Below are positions 51,491 to 61,588 of a DNA stretch of 64,000 nt, piece after piece; positions within the stretch are counted from its first letter, which is position 1, and each line of letters opens with the position of its first letter. Location of the stretch: contig NZ_VRYZ01000010.1 of assembly GCF_008064635.1 (NCBI RefSeq), positions 1 to 64,000 of the forward strand. Direction: 5' to 3'. The translations under genes were made by a program, and so were the position numbers. The notes beneath the pieces are model-generated. The model worked only from the letters and a program-made list of their open reading frames with translations, was not told the DNA's origin and searched no databases. This stretch comes from Parahaliea aestuarii (GTDB lineage Bacteria; Pseudomonadota; Gammaproteobacteria; Pseudomonadales; Halieaceae).

Positions 51491-53488
51491 TCAATCTGCC
51501 CCCTGTTCCTGTTCCTTCTTCTCCTTAGGCGGCTTCAGGCCGCAGCCCTCCGCCAGGGAGAACAGGCTGACAAAGCCACCTTCCGGGTCGGCGCCGCTGA
51601 AACACACTTCCACCGATTGCTCCAGCTGAAAGCGCCGGGTAGTGCTGGTGAGGCTGGCGGTCCACTTGTCGTAGCTGAACTTTTCCGGATCCTTGCGCAG
51701 GTCAACGAAGCCCTCCAGACCGTTGTCCTCCAGACGTACCGTAAAGCCGCTGCTGTTGATGTGGGCCACTGTGGCGCGGAAGGTGCGCCCCGGCTCTGCG
51801 TCGACCAGCCGCTGTAGGTAGCGGCTGGCCAGCCAGCGTTCCGCTTCCGCGGTGGCGCTGCGGGCATTGAGCAGTTTCTCGCGCAGGCGAGCCAACTCCT
51901 CCGGGTCGGTGCTGGCGGGGCCTTCTCCGCCGAGGATGGCCTTGATCTGCAGGTGTACCAGGAAATCCATGTACTTGCGCAGTGGCGAGGTGCAGTTGGT
52001 GTAGACGTCCAGCGCCATCCCCATGTGCAGACCCGGCTCGGTGCCAAGTTCTGCCCGGGTCAGCAGGCGGTTGACCATGCCGCGCAGGGGCAGTTCACTG
52101 CCACTGGCGCCGAGGGCGCGCATAATGGTGCGGTAGCCGGACTTGGTGGCGGGGTCGAGATCCGCGACTTCCGGGGCGTGCATGGCGAGGAATTTACGCG
52201 TCTCGTCCAGGCGGTCACTGCGGAAGCCGGCGTGGCGCACGAAGGGGCCGGGGGCGCCGCACTCCGCCAGGAAATGGGCGGCGCAGCGGTTGGTGGCCAC
52301 CATGCACTCTTCCACCAGCTTCTGCGACAGCAGTTTCTCGTAGGGCTCAATGTGGTCGATCTGTTTGTCGTCGCCCAGCACCCAGCGAAACTCCTGGCGG
52401 TCTTCCATCACCAGTTCCAGGGTTTCCCGCCGCGCGCGCAGGGCGCGGTATACCTGGTACAGGGCCTCCAGCGGGCTGGCGTGGCTCATCAGTTCGTCGG
52501 CCTGGCCGTTGAGGTAGCGGTCCACTGCGTAGTAGGACAGCTTGGCCCGGGAGCGAATGGTGGCGACCATGAATTCGGCCTCGCCCACCTCGCCGCTGTC
52601 GCTGACCGCGATACGGCACACCAGGGCCGGGCGATCCACGCCCTCGGACAGGGCGCAGGTATCCTGGGACAGGGCTTCCGGCAGCATCGGCACGATGTCG
52701 CCGTGGAAGTAGACGGAGGTGCCACGGGCGGCCACATCCCGGTGCAGTTGTGAGTCCGGGACGATGTAGGCGGTGGGATCGGCGATCGCCACATAGAGCG
52801 TCCAGCCGTCGTTGCTGACCTCTGCATAGAGGGCGTCGTCGATATCCTGGGTCTTGGCGGCATCGATGGAAATGAATTCCAGTGCCGTCAGGTCCCGGCG
52901 CTGCTCGCTGGCCAGCGGGCTCTCGGCTGCCAGGCAGCTTTCCAGGTCCTTCTTAGCGCTCTGGCCCCAATCGGTTGCCAGGCCGTACTTGGTCATGCAG
53001 TAGAGGTTCTCGATGCCGGGGGTGTCGTCGTTGCCCAGTACCGTGAGAATCTTGGCCTGGGGTTTGCCGTCCCGGATCGGGTGGCGCAGGATGGCGCAGC
53101 GCACGTAATCCCCCTCCTTGACGCCGTTGCGGGCGTGGGGAGGGATGAACAGCCAGCGCTTGAGCTGGGGCAGGTCGGGTTGTACGAAGAAGGCCTTGCC
53201 CTTGCGCACGCAGCGACCGGTGAACTCGCTCAGCGGGCTGTCGAGGAGTTTTTCGATGTCGGCGACGGTTTTGTTGTCACGGGCGGGGCGGATACAGACC
53301 TGCACCCGATCCTCGGGGAAGGCCTTGAGCATTTCATCGGGCGGAATGAAAATTTCGCGGCCGTCATCCAGGACAGCAAAGCCGTAGCGGGCCTGGGTGC
53401 CCTTTACCACCGCCTCGGCCCGCTCTTTATCGGCCTCCATCTGCGTTTTGAGGCCCTTCAGCTGGGCGAGCGAGTCCTGATTGAGCAT
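51491..53488 (-). CDS. rnb: Exoribonuclease II
   Basis: A 665-residue RNase of the RNB family that degrades single-stranded RNA from the 3' end. Cold-shock-type domains at the N-terminus (YGFAVLDDGREIFIPPDEM), the RNB domain with its acidic metal site (ISIDAAKTQDIDDALYAE, VAIADPTAYI, VPMLPEALSQDTCALSEG), and a C-terminal S1 domain. Length and layout fit RNase II. The start lacks a good ribosome binding site; no better one is seen nearby. A GC hairpin at 51464-51483 lies just past its stop codon. Confidence 0.95.
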   Translation of the reverse strand: MLNQDSLAQLKGLKTQMEADKERAEAVVKGTQARYGFAVLDDGREIFIPPDEMLKAFPEDRVQVCIRPARDNKTVADIEKLLDSPLSEFTGRCVRKGKAFFVQPDLPQLKRWLFIPPHARNGVKEGDYVRCAILRHPIRDGKPQAKILTVLGNDDTPGIENLYCMTKYGLATDWGQSAKKDLESCLAAESPLASEQRRDLTALEFISIDAAKTQDIDDALYAEVSNDGWTLYVAIADPTAYIVPDSQLHRDVAARGTSVYFHGDIVPMLPEALSQDTCALSEGVDRPALVCRIAVSDSGEVGEAEFMVATIRSRAKLSYYAVDRYLNGQADELMSHASPLEALYQVYRALRARRETLELVMEDRQEFRWVLGDDKQIDHIEPYEKLLSQKLVEECMVATNRCAAHFLAECGAPGPFVRHAGFRSDRLDETRKFLAMHAPEVADLDPATKSGYRTIMRALGASGSELPLRGMVNRLLTRAELGTEPGLHMGMALDVYTNCTSPLRKYMDFLVHLQIKAILGGEGPASTDPEELARLREKLLNARSATAEAERWLASRYLQRLVDAEPGRTFRATVAHINSSGFTVRLEDNGLEGFVDLRKDPEKFSYDKWTASLTSTTRRFQLEQSVEVCFSGADPEGGFVSLFSLAEGCGLKPPKEKKEQEQGAD

Positions 53489-53597
53489 TGCGAATAAAGC
53501 GTCTTACAAAGTGGGTGCACAAGCGCGCTATCCTAGCGGAAAAGGGTGGCCCTGTCAGTGATTGCGAGCGCTTTACGACGATTGCCGCCAGCGGGCG

Positions 53598-53627
53598 TTG
53601 ACAGTTGCGCGCGGCCGGCTTAATAAT
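53598..53627 (+). promoter_or_regulatory. Consensus-like sigma-70 promoter
   Basis: A perfect -35 box TTGACA (53598-53603) and, after 18 bases, AATAAT (53622-53627, five of six). It points to the phoH-type gene at 53914, so the leader would be about 280 bases. The rest of the 425-base gap (53489-53913) holds no gene; the small open frames there have no ribosome binding site or codon bias. Confidence 0.6.
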
Positions 53628-53913
53628 CGGGGTAACGTCGCTGCACAGTATCCGGGAAGCGCCTTTTGAAGAATTTCCGGACCCCGGCCGGCCGCTGCAC
53701 CTGTTCCGGCCCGGAGTCGCCCCTACAGCGCGAGTCATTCCCACCAGAGTTTTCCCTGCTCGGGCGGCCCTCGGCCCAGGGCCAGGCCAGCAAATTCCGC
53801 CGTTCCCGGCGCCCCGGCAGCCCTGTTTACCCCTCCCTTGAACTCCAGCCCCGGCTCCGGTCGCCGGTTCACGAAGCACCCACTCCCGGCTCTTTCTGTA
53901 TGAGGAATCCTTC

Positions 53914-55350
53914 ATGGACTCAGGCTCCACCCTGCGTGTAGAAAAATCGAACCTGAAACCCGTTATCAAGAAAACCTACGTTCTGGATACGAACGTCCTG
54001 CTGCACGACCCCACTGCTATTGCCGCTTTTAACGAACACCGTGTCGTCATCCCGATGACCGTGCTGGAGGAACTCGACCACATCAAGGATCGCCACGACA
54101 AAACCGTCAGCCGCGAGGCCCGTATCGCCATCCAGATGATCGACAAGGTGGTGGATGCCGCAACCCCGCAGGAAATCCAGGCCGGGGTGGAAGTGCCCGG
54201 CAGCGCGATGGATGGCCCGCTGGGAACCCTGGCTATCTATCCCGACCAGCTGCTGACGGACAGCTCGGAGATTCCCTTCCTCGACGCCACCCAGGACCAG
54301 GCCAACGACAATCGCATCATCAACGTTGCCCTGCGCCTGCAGGCGGAGCGGCCCAGCGAGTTCGTGTGCCTGGTGACCAAGGACATCAACATGCGCATCA
54401 AGGCCAAGGGTTCCGGCCTGCTGCATGTGGAGGACTACCGCCGCGACCGGGTGCTGGACGACATCGATCTGCTGGCCAAGGGTTACGAGCACCTCGAGGG
54501 AGATTTCTGGTCCGGTATTTCCGAGGTGGACACCCTGCGCGAGGGGGACTGTACCCTGCACCGGGTGCCGCGCAAGTCGCTGCCCCAGGCCTATCCCAAC
54601 ATGTTTCTGTTCGACGACAACGACTTCATGGCCTTTGTGAAGCGCATCGACAGCGACTATGTCTACCTGCGCTGCGACAGTCGCGACAATCTCATGCACC
54701 GGCGCTTCTGGGGGCTGACGCCGCGCAACCTGGAACAGGCCATGGCCATGGCCCTGCTGGAGGACGACAACGTCGACATGACGGTGATGACCGGCCCCGC
54801 GGGCTCCGGTAAGACACTGCTGGCGCTGGCCTATGGCCTGCACGCCATCCTCGAGCAGAAGCGCTATAACAAGCTGATTGTGGCGCGCTCGACACCACCC
54901 ATTGCCGAAGACATCGGCTTCCTGCCCGGCACCGAGGAGGAGAAAATGGCGCCCTGGCTGGCCGCCTTCGACGACAACCTGGAGATCCTCCACGGCGCCG
55001 ATGAGTCCTGCAACGGCAGCATCGAGTACGTGAAGGAGCGCGCCAACATCCAGTTCAAGTCCCTCAACTTCATGCGCGGGCGCTCATTCAACAACGCCTA
55101 CATCATCATCGACGAGAGCCAGGGCCTGACCCAGTTCCAGCTGAAGAGTGTGATCAGCCGGGTGGGGGCCGACTCCAAGATCGTGGTGCTCGGCAACCTG
55201 GCGCAGATCGACAACAAGTACATCTCGCCCCTGACCTCCGGGCTCACCTACCTGGTGGAGAAGAGCAAGGCCTATCCCCACGCGGGAATCATGCATGTCA
55301 ACGGTATTGTGCGCTCGCGGCTGGCGGCCTTTGCGGAGGAAAATCTCTAG
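53914..55350 (+). CDS. PIN-PhoH family ATPase (PhoH2/YlaK-like)
   Basis: A 478-residue protein: N-terminal PIN-type RNase domain (YVLDTNVLLHDPTAIAAF, MTVLEELDHIKDRHDKTVS, with acidic site DQANDNRI) and a C-terminal PhoH ATPase domain (Walker A GPAGSGKTLLALAYG, Walker B AYIIIDESQGLT). In other bacteria such PhoH2 proteins unwind and cut RNA. ATG is preceded by GAGGAA. The long leader with its own promoter is unusual; see the promoter entry. Confidence 0.94.
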   Translation: MDSGSTLRVEKSNLKPVIKKTYVLDTNVLLHDPTAIAAFNEHRVVIPMTVLEELDHIKDRHDKTVSREARIAIQMIDKVVDAATPQEIQAGVEVPGSAMDGPLGTLAIYPDQLLTDSSEIPFLDATQDQANDNRIINVALRLQAERPSEFVCLVTKDINMRIKAKGSGLLHVEDYRRDRVLDDIDLLAKGYEHLEGDFWSGISEVDTLREGDCTLHRVPRKSLPQAYPNMFLFDDNDFMAFVKRIDSDYVYLRCDSRDNLMHRRFWGLTPRNLEQAMAMALLEDDNVDMTVMTGPAGSGKTLLALAYGLHAILEQKRYNKLIVARSTPPIAEDIGFLPGTEEEKMAPWLAAFDDNLEILHGADESCNGSIEYVKERANIQFKSLNFMRGRSFNNAYIIIDESQGLTQFQLKSVISRVGADSKIVVLGNLAQIDNKYISPLTSGLTYLVEKSKAYPHAGIMHVNGIVRSRLAAFAEENL

Positions 55351-55419
55351 CTGCTGTTGAAACGCACCCCGCCAGGGTTTCAGCCCCTGCCCGGTAGCCA
55401 GTCCCCCGCCCCAAATCAT

Positions 55420-55435
55420 CCCCGCCCATGCGGGG
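55420..55435. repeat. GC-rich palindromic repeat
   Basis: CCCCGC-CCAT-GCGGGG in the 170-base gap between the phoH-type gene and psd. The flanking ATCAT and GTGACAC pieces look like the palindromic intergenic repeats (REP-like) seen in several bacteria. No T run follows, so it is not a standard terminator. One copy in the window. Confidence 0.45.
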
Positions 55436-55519
55436 GTGACACCCATTGAGCACCGGGCGATAATCGTCGCCGCGCCGCAATCTGATCGAAACCAATAATA
55501 GAAGGACGCCTCTCGCGCC

Positions 55520-56362
55520 ATGGATTTCCTGTTTATCGCTTTCCAGCACCTCATTCCCCAGCACCTGCTGTCCCGCTTTGTCGGCTGGCTGGCGGAACGC
55601 CGTTCGCCCCGGTGGCTCAAGAACTGGGTGATCCGCCGTTTTATCGCCCATTTCGACGTGGATATGGGCGAGGCCGCCGAACCCGATCCGGAGCGCTACG
55701 GCAATTTCAATGCTTTCTTCACCCGTGCCCTGCGGGATGGTGCGCGCCCCCTGGCGGAGGCGCCGCTGGTGTGCCCGGCGGACGGTGCGATCAGCCAGAT
55801 AGGGGCGGTCAACGAACACAGTATTTTCCAGGCCAAGGGGCGCCACTACTCCACCTGGGCACTGCTGGGGGGCGACGCCGAGCGCGTGGCCCAGTTCCGC
55901 AACGGCCGTTTTGCCACCATCTACCTGTCGCCGCGCGACTACCACCGCGTGCACATGCCCCTGGCTGGGCGCCTTACCGCCAGCTGTTACATTCCAGGTG
56001 ACCTGTATTCCGTCAATAACACCACGGCGGAAAACGTCGATCGCCTGTTTGCCCGCAACGAGCGCCTGGTGTGCTACTTCGACACCGAGTTTGGCCCCAT
56101 GGCGATGGTGCTGGTGGGGGCAATGATTGTGGCCGGCATCGAAACGGTGTGGGCGGGCCAGGTGGCTCCGCCGCCCCGGCAAATGGTGCAGACGGATCAC
56201 GTCGCGGCCCCCGTGGCGGTGGAACTGGCCAAAGGCCAGGAGATGGGGCGCTTCAAGCTGGGCTCTACCGTGATTCTGTTGTTGCCCGAGGGTGCACCGG
56301 CCTGGCTGGAACACTATATGGCGGGCTCCCCGACCCGACTGGGCGAGGCGCTGGCAGGATAG
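55520..56362 (+). CDS. psd: Phosphatidylserine decarboxylase proenzyme
   Basis: A 280-residue proenzyme that makes phosphatidylethanolamine. It has a membrane-associated N-terminus, the family stretches [44 protein letters not shown] and the self-cleavage and pyruvoyl site [12 protein letters not shown] (LGST). The serine of LGST becomes the pyruvoyl cofactor. It converges on rsgA with 6 bases between stop codons. Confidence 0.97.
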   Translation: MDFLFIAFQHLIPQHLLSRFVGWLAERRSPRWLKNWVIRRFIAHFDVDMGEAAEPDPERYGNFNAFFTRALRDGARPLAEAPLVCPADGAISQIGAVNEHSIFQAKGRHYSTWALLGGDAERVAQFRNGRFATIYLSPRDYHRVHMPLAGRLTASCYIPGDLYSVNNTTAENVDRLFARNERLVCYFDTEFGPMAMVLVGAMIVAGIETVWAGQVAPPPRQMVQTDHVAAPVAVELAKGQEMGRFKLGSTVILLLPEGAPAWLEHYMAGSPTRLGEALAG

Positions 56363-56368
56363 CCCGCT

Positions 56369-57385
56369 CTACCTGTCCGCCTCCAGGCTGGCGATGATGC
56401 GGCGGTAGCTTTCGAGGCGGGCCGGACTGATTGCGCCGCTCTGCCCGGCGTCGAGGATGGCGCAGCCGGGCTCCTGCTGGTGCTGGCAGTCGCGGAAGCG
56501 GCAGTGACCGAGGTGGGGGCGAAACTCGCGAAAACCCTGCTCCACCTGGTCCCGGCTCATGTGCCACAGGCCGAATTCACGAATCCCCGGGGAGTCGATC
56601 AGGCTGCCGCCGCAGGGCAGGTGAAACAGCTGGGCGGTGGTGGTGGTGTGGGTACCTTTGTGGGTTAACTCCGAGAGGGCGCCAACCCGCAGGTCGAGCC
56701 CCGGCAGCAGGCTGTTCACCAGCGACGACTTGCCGACGCCGGATTGACCGACAAAAATACTGATGCGCTGGTTCAGCGCTGTCTCCAGTGCAACGCTGCC
56801 GCCGGCGCGGGCGCACACCCGCAGCAACTGGTAGCCGAGGTTGGCGTAGGGGGTGAGCAGGCTGTCCAGCTGGGCTGCCAGTGCGTCGTCGCCGTCCAGC
56901 AAATCCACTTTGTTCAGCACCAGCACCGGCTCGATGCCCACCGCTTCGCTGGCCACCAGGTAGCGGTCGATCAGGTTGGCGTGGGGCTCGGGCCGGGCGG
57001 CGATGACCACGAAAATACGGTCAATATTGGCGGCTACCGGCTTCAGCTGGCCGAAGTTGTCCGGTCGCAGCAGTGCGCTTTTACGGTCCAGCTGGGCAAC
57101 AACGACACCGGTGGGGTCGCCCTCGCACCAGATGACCCGGTCGCCAGTGACCAGGCTGCCGAGATTGGCTCGCAGGTGGCAGCGGCGGCGTTCGCCGGCA
57201 CCTGACTCCACTTCGACCTGGGTGCCGAAGTGGGCTACCACCAGGCCTTCCTGTTCAGCTCCCAGGCTGCCGCCCTGCAGGCTCTCCGAGGCAGTGTCTT
57301 CGCGCCGCTTGGCGCGCTCGGCGCGCTCCTGCTGAATTTTGTTGACCCGCCAGGCCTGGCGCCGGGTGAGTTTGCGTTTGCTCAT
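56369..57385 (-). CDS. rsgA: Ribosome small subunit-dependent GTPase A
   Basis: A 338-residue circularly permuted GTPase that helps 30S subunit maturation. OB domain at the N-terminus, G4 motif NKVDLLDGD before the G1 P-loop ([15 protein letters not shown]), switch ([14 protein letters not shown]), DSPGIREFG and the C-terminal zinc ligands ([14 protein letters not shown]). Start at 57385 ([13 protein letters not shown]), the normal RsgA beginning; the longer reading frame adds 26 unconserved residues. Divergent from orn, as in other Gammaproteobacteria. Confidence 0.97.
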   Translation of the reverse strand: MSKRKLTRRQAWRVNKIQQERAERAKRREDTASESLQGGSLGAEQEGLVVAHFGTQVEVESGAGERRRCHLRANLGSLVTGDRVIWCEGDPTGVVVAQLDRKSALLRPDNFGQLKPVAANIDRIFVVIAARPEPHANLIDRYLVASEAVGIEPVLVLNKVDLLDGDDALAAQLDSLLTPYANLGYQLLRVCARAGGSVALETALNQRISIFVGQSGVGKSSLVNSLLPGLDLRVGALSELTHKGTHTTTTAQLFHLPCGGSLIDSPGIREFGLWHMSRDQVEQGFREFRPHLGHCRFRDCQHQQEPGCAILDAGQSGAISPARLESYRRIIASLEADR

Positions 57386-57475
57386 TGCGGCATTATTGGC
57401 GTCCGGCAGGGGGCGGCGCAAATAGTATTCGCTCCGGGTTTTGTTAAACTGGCGCGAAAACAAAGGGAGTCAGGC

Positions 57476-58024
57476 ATGCAGAATCCCTCCAACCTGATCT
57501 GGATCGACCTGGAAATGACCGGTCTCGACCCGGATCGAGATGCAGTGATTGAAATCGCCACCATAGTGACCGACAGCGACCTCAACACCCTGGCCGAAGG
57601 CCCGGTACTGGCGCTGAAACAGAGCGAAGAGCGCCTGGCGGCGATGGATGAATGGAATACCAGCCACCACAATGCCTCGGGCCTGGTGGCGCGTGTGCGC
57701 GCCAGCCACGTCGATGAAGAAGAGGCGAGCCGGCAGACCATCGAGTTCCTGCAACAGTGGGTGCCCGCGGGTGCTTCCCCCATGTGCGGCAACAGTATTT
57801 GCCAGGACCGGCGTTTTCTCGCGCGGCACATACCGCAACTGGAGCGCTATTTTCACTACCGCAATCTCGATGTCAGTACCCTGAAGATACTGGCCCAGCG
57901 CTGGCGCCCGGATCTGACGGGGGGGTTCCAGAAGAGCGGCGCCCATCTCGCCCTGGATGACATTCGCGAATCTATCGAGGAGCTGCGCTATTATCGCCAA
58001 CACTTTCTGCGCACGGAGGCTTGA
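57476..58024 (+). CDS. orn: Oligoribonuclease
   Basis: A 182-residue DEDDh exonuclease that degrades short RNAs and linear di-GMP (pGpG). The catalytic residues are in [22 protein letters not shown], and [11 protein letters not shown], and the tail is YYRQHFL. Start at the ATG 57476 with GGGAG upstream. Orn finishes the breakdown of cyclic-di-GMP produced by the EAL and HD-GYP proteins at the left of the window. Confidence 0.97.
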   Translation: MQNPSNLIWIDLEMTGLDPDRDAVIEIATIVTDSDLNTLAEGPVLALKQSEERLAAMDEWNTSHHNASGLVARVRASHVDEEEASRQTIEFLQQWVPAGASPMCGNSICQDRRFLARHIPQLERYFHYRNLDVSTLKILAQRWRPDLTGGFQKSGAHLALDDIRESIEELRYYRQHFLRTEA

Positions 58025-58086
58025 AGAACGTGGACTTATCGACAATGATTGGGCGTTGGTGGCCTCTGTCCACGGGATAAAGCGCC

Positions 58087-58821
58087 ATGGCTAATGGCCT
58101 CAATTCATTTTTCAGGGAACTCAAGCGGCGCAAGGTACTACGTACCTGCGTTCTCTATGTGGTGCTGTGCTGGGGCGCCCTGCAGGTGGGGGATATCCTC
58201 TTCCCCGCCCTCGGCATCGACGATGAGTTAGCCTCGCGCTACCTGCTGGTTGGCGCGGTGCTCGGGTTTCCCCTGACCTTTGCCCTGGCCTGGTTTTTCC
58301 AGATCACGCCGCAGGGCATTGTAAAAACCCCGTCCTTTGTCGAGCGCCGGGTACTTTCCAACATCAAGCCCATCAATGATCGCCGCAGCAAGGCGGTTTC
58401 CACCTATTTTCGCCGTGGCGAGGATCACCCGGAATTTCACTGGGTGCTGTCCGCCGAGACCGGTCCGCTGGCGGGCCTGAGCTTCGGGGTAACGCGGCCG
58501 ATCACCATGGGACGGGCGCTCGATTGCGATGTGGCGGTGGTCAGCCCCCATGTGTCGCGCACCCACGCCCGCCTCGACATCGAGTCCGACCTGCTGTTTA
58601 TCGAGGACCTGGGCTCGTCCAACGGCACCGTGGTGAACGGCAAGGTGGTACAGGGGCGCCACCGCCTGCACAACGAGGACGAGGTGCGCTTCCACGACAT
58701 TATCTTCCGTGTGGAAGAGCGGATCACCGGCAACAGGGCGGAGCACGATGCCCTGAGTATGACCACTTTTATCGACAGCACCCGCTCCGGCACCGAGGGT
58801 GGCAAGGGCCCGAATCGCTAG
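58087..58821 (+). CDS. Membrane-anchored FHA-domain protein
   Basis: A 244-residue protein. The first 85 residues form two membrane helices with the FFRELKRRKVLRTCVLYV start and a second helix ending in FQITPQGI; this module is common at the N-terminus of adenylate-cyclase- or TPR-containing proteins. It is joined here to a cytoplasmic FHA domain (ITMGRALDCDVAVV, HVSRTHARLDIES, LGSSNGTVVNGKVV), which binds phosphothreonine. The conserved R, S, N-G-T residues are present. Target unknown. It stands between orn and queG, 62 bases after orn. Confidence 0.88.
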   Translation: MANGLNSFFRELKRRKVLRTCVLYVVLCWGALQVGDILFPALGIDDELASRYLLVGAVLGFPLTFALAWFFQITPQGIVKTPSFVERRVLSNIKPINDRRSKAVSTYFRRGEDHPEFHWVLSAETGPLAGLSFGVTRPITMGRALDCDVAVVSPHVSRTHARLDIESDLLFIEDLGSSNGTVVNGKVVQGRHRLHNEDEVRFHDIIFRVEERITGNRAEHDALSMTTFIDSTRSGTEGGKGPNR

Positions 58822-59912
58822 TCGGGGCCCGGTTCGTGTCGGGCGATAGCCCACTCCACATGTTCCCGCACCAGCGCCGATGGATGTCCGCGGCGCAACG
58901 CCAGCGCCGCCAGCAGGGCGGCACTGCTCGGCGCATTGCCCAGTGCCACCGCCAGGTTCCGCAGCCAGCGCTCGTGTCCGATGCGGCGCAGGGCTGAGCC
59001 TTCCGTGCGCGCCAGGTAGGTGTCTTCATCCCATAAGAACAGGTCGACCAGATCCGCGGCTTCCAGCCCGTGGCGCGGGCGAAAGTCATCCTCGCCGGTG
59101 GGCTGGGCGAATTTGTTCCAGGGGCAGACCAGCTGGCAGTCATCGCAGCCGAAGATGCGATTGCCCATCAGCGGTCGCAGTTCCTCGTCGATGGGGCCAT
59201 CGTGCTCGATGGTGAGATAGGAAATGCAGCGCCGGGCATCAAGCTGGTAGGGGCCGACAAAGGCCTGGGTGGGGCAGATGTCCAGGCAGGCGGTGCAGCT
59301 GCCGCAGTGTTTGCTGGTGCGGGGCTCGCTGGTGGCCAGCGGCAGGTCGGTGTAGATCTCGCCGAGGAAAAACCAGGACCCCGCCCTGTCGTTGATCAGC
59401 ATGGTGTTCTTGGCGATCCAGCCGAGACCGGCGCGCTCGGCGATGGCTCTCTCCAGCACCGGCGCGCTGTCGACAAAGGCCCGGTAGTGGCCGCCGCCGG
59501 CCTCGGCCTCGATACGTCTGGCCAGTTGGGCCAGGCGCTTGCGGATCAGCTTGTGGTAGTCCCGGCCGAGGGTGTAGCGGGAGATATAGGCCTTCCGTGG
59601 ATTGTTCAATACCGCCAGCGGCTGGGTGTCGCCGAGGTGGTAGTCCATGCGCACGCTGATTACCCGGCAGGTATCGGGCACCAGTTGCTCGGGGCGACTG
59701 CGCTTGTCGCCGTGGCGCGCCATGTAGTCCATGCTGCCGTGATAGCCGGCGTCCAGCCATTTCTGCAGGTAGTCGCGGTGTTCGCCAAGGTCCACGTCGG
59801 TGATCCCCACCTGCTGGAAACCGAGCTCTTCCGCCCAGGCGCGGATAAGCCGCAGCAGGCTTTGCTGCTGGCTTGCTGTCAGGGGCGGTGTTTGCTGGCT
59901 GGGTTCACTCAT
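58818..59912 (-). CDS. queG: Epoxyqueuosine reductase
   Basis: A 364-residue cobalamin-dependent iron-sulfur enzyme that makes queuosine in tRNA from epoxyqueuosine. Two [4Fe-4S] motifs are visible: CGSCTACLDICPTQAF and the CDDCQLVCPWN group. The N-terminal domain starts at LRLIRAWAEELGFQQVGITD. Its stop overlaps the stop end of the FHA gene (4 bases). Divergent from nnr across 152 bases. Confidence 0.96.
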   Translation of the reverse strand: MSEPSQQTPPLTASQQQSLLRLIRAWAEELGFQQVGITDVDLGEHRDYLQKWLDAGYHGSMDYMARHGDKRSRPEQLVPDTCRVISVRMDYHLGDTQPLAVLNNPRKAYISRYTLGRDYHKLIRKRLAQLARRIEAEAGGGHYRAFVDSAPVLERAIAERAGLGWIAKNTMLINDRAGSWFFLGEIYTDLPLATSEPRTSKHCGSCTACLDICPTQAFVGPYQLDARRCISYLTIEHDGPIDEELRPLMGNRIFGCDDCQLVCPWNKFAQPTGEDDFRPRHGLEAADLVDLFLWDEDTYLARTEGSALRRIGHERWLRNLAVALGNAPSSAALLAALALRRGHPSALVREHVEWAIARHEPGPD

Positions 59913-60064
59913 CGGGCTGTGACGGACAGGGGCTGGCGCCTATACTGGCGGCTCGCGGGCCAAAGAGTCCCGATTCTAACAGACCGGGCGCGATGTCATG
60001 CGCCGGGGAGCCAGCAGCCCCGGCGAGATGTTTCGCGCAAAGGGCGATAGTGCGATAGAGAGCC

Positions 60065-61588
60065 ATGTTCGACTACAGCACCCAGCAGGGACTTTACAGC
60101 GCAGCGCAGACCCGCGCGCTCGACCGCCACGCCATTGAGAAAGGCGGTATTGCCGGTGGCATCCTGATGGCCCGGGCCGCGGCCGCGGCCTGGGAACTGC
60201 TCCTGCAGCGCTGGCCTGAACCGCGCCGCATCCAGGTGGTTTGCGGCACTGGCAATAACGGCGGTGACGGCTACCTGTTGGCGGATATTGCCCACAAGCG
60301 CGGTTTTCCGGTGACTGTTTGGCAGGTGGGCGATGCCGGGCGTATCGCCGGCGACGCCCTGCGTGCCCGCGAACAGGCACTGGCCAACGGCGTGGTGGTG
60401 GCGCCCTTTGCCCGCGATTGCCTGGCCGCGGAGGGAGTCCTGGTGGATGCACTGCTCGGCACCGGCCTCGGCGGCGAAGTCCGGCCAGCCCAGTACGAGG
60501 CGATTGTGGCGATGAACGCGGCGGGCCTGCCACTACTGGCCCTGGATATTCCCTCTGGCCTCTGCGCTGACAGTGGCCGGGTGCTGGGGGCGGCGGTAAA
60601 GGCGGACGCCACCGCAACTTTTATTGTGGCCAAGCGCGGGCTGTACACCGGCGCCGGCCCCGCCTGCTGTGGCGATATCCATCTCGCAACTATCGGCGTG
60701 CCGCGAGCGAGTCTCGCGGCCAATCCGGCCGCGGTTCAGCGCCTGGATCTGTACAGCCTGTTGGCGCAGTGGCCCGCGCGCAAACCGGACGCCCATAAAG
60801 GCGACTGCGGCCGGGTGGTGGTCGTCGGTGGCGATGACGGTATGGGCGGCGCCATCTTGCTGGCAGCGGAAGCCGCATTGCGCTGCGGCGCCGGTCTGGT
60901 CAGCGCGGCGACGCGCGAGCGCCATGTATCCGCCCTGCTGGCGCGTTGTCCCGAAGCCATGGCGCGCGGCGTGCGCGGCGGGCAGGATCTGGCTCCCATG
61001 CTGGCAGCGGTTGATGCGATCGCCCTCGGACCGGGGCTGGGGCAGTCCAGCTGGTCTGAGCAGTTATTCCAGGCGGCCTGCGATCAGGCGGCCTGCGATC
61101 AGGCGGCCTGCGAAGCGCAGGACAAGACATTGGTAGTGGATGCCGATGGCCTCAATCTGTTGGCTGGCGGGGCCGGTGGCGTCCGCTTCCCGCGGCAGGA
61201 CTGGGTGCTGACGCCGCATCCCGGCGAGGCGGCCCGGCTACTGGGCACGGACACCGCGGCGATCCAGGCGGATCGCTTTGCCGCCGTACAGGCCCTGCAG
61301 GCCCGCTACGGTGGTGTCGTGGTACTGAAAGGCAAGGGCAGCCTGATCTGTGATGGCCGCCACTTGCTGCTCAGCGATTACGGCAATCCCGGGATGGCCA
61401 GTGGTGGCATGGGCGATGTGCTGAGCGGGGTGATCGCCGCGCTGCTGGCCCAGGGGCTTGCGCCTCTGGATGCCGCGGCGCTGGGGGTGTGCCTGCACGG
61501 TGCTGCGGCGGATAGCGCCGCCGGTGCCGGCCAGCGCGGCCTGCTGGCCAGCGATCTGCTGGCGCCGATGCGGGAGTTGCTGGGATGA
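60065..61588 (+). CDS. nnr: Bifunctional NAD(P)H-hydrate epimerase / ADP-dependent dehydratase
   Basis: A 507-residue enzyme that repairs damaged NAD(P)H hydrates. N-terminal epimerase ([48 protein letters not shown]) and C-terminal dehydratase ([54 protein letters not shown]). At 61073-61117 an in-frame 15-bp unit is present three times, giving an [15 protein letters not shown] series in a surface loop. It overlaps tsaE by 4 bases (ATGA). Confidence 0.96.
   Translation: MFDYSTQQGLYSAAQTRALDRHAIEKGGIAGGILMARAAAAAWELLLQRWPEPRRIQVVCGTGNNGGDGYLLADIAHKRGFPVTVWQVGDAGRIAGDALRAREQALANGVVVAPFARDCLAAEGVLVDALLGTGLGGEVRPAQYEAIVAMNAAGLPLLALDIPSGLCADSGRVLGAAVKADATATFIVAKRGLYTGAGPACCGDIHLATIGVPRASLAANPAAVQRLDLYSLLAQWPARKPDAHKGDCGRVVVVGGDDGMGGAILLAAEAALRCGAGLVSAATRERHVSALLARCPEAMARGVRGGQDLAPMLAAVDAIALGPGLGQSSWSEQLFQAACDQAACDQAACEAQDKTLVVDADGLNLLAGGAGGVRFPRQDWVLTPHPGEAARLLGTDTAAIQADRFAAVQALQARYGGVVVLKGKGSLICDGRHLLLSDYGNPGMASGGMGDVLSGVIAALLAQGLAPLDAAALGVCLHGAAADSAAGAGQRGLLASDLLAPMRELLG
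61073..61117 (+). repeat. In-frame 15-bp tandem repeat inside nnr
   Basis: Two identical units GCGGCCTGCGATCAG (61073-61087, 61088-61102) and a third that differs in the last four bases (61103-61117). The unit length keeps the frame. Such repeats can change in copy number by slippage. Confidence 0.9.

Noticed and set aside
53605-53841. Small plus-strand open frame in the phoH leader
   Set aside because: Pro/Arg-rich, no ribosome binding site; a chance frame in GC-rich DNA.
58025-58086. tRNA gene after orn
   Set aside because: tRNA genes often follow orn in this group, but the 62-base gap is too short and has no cloverleaf.
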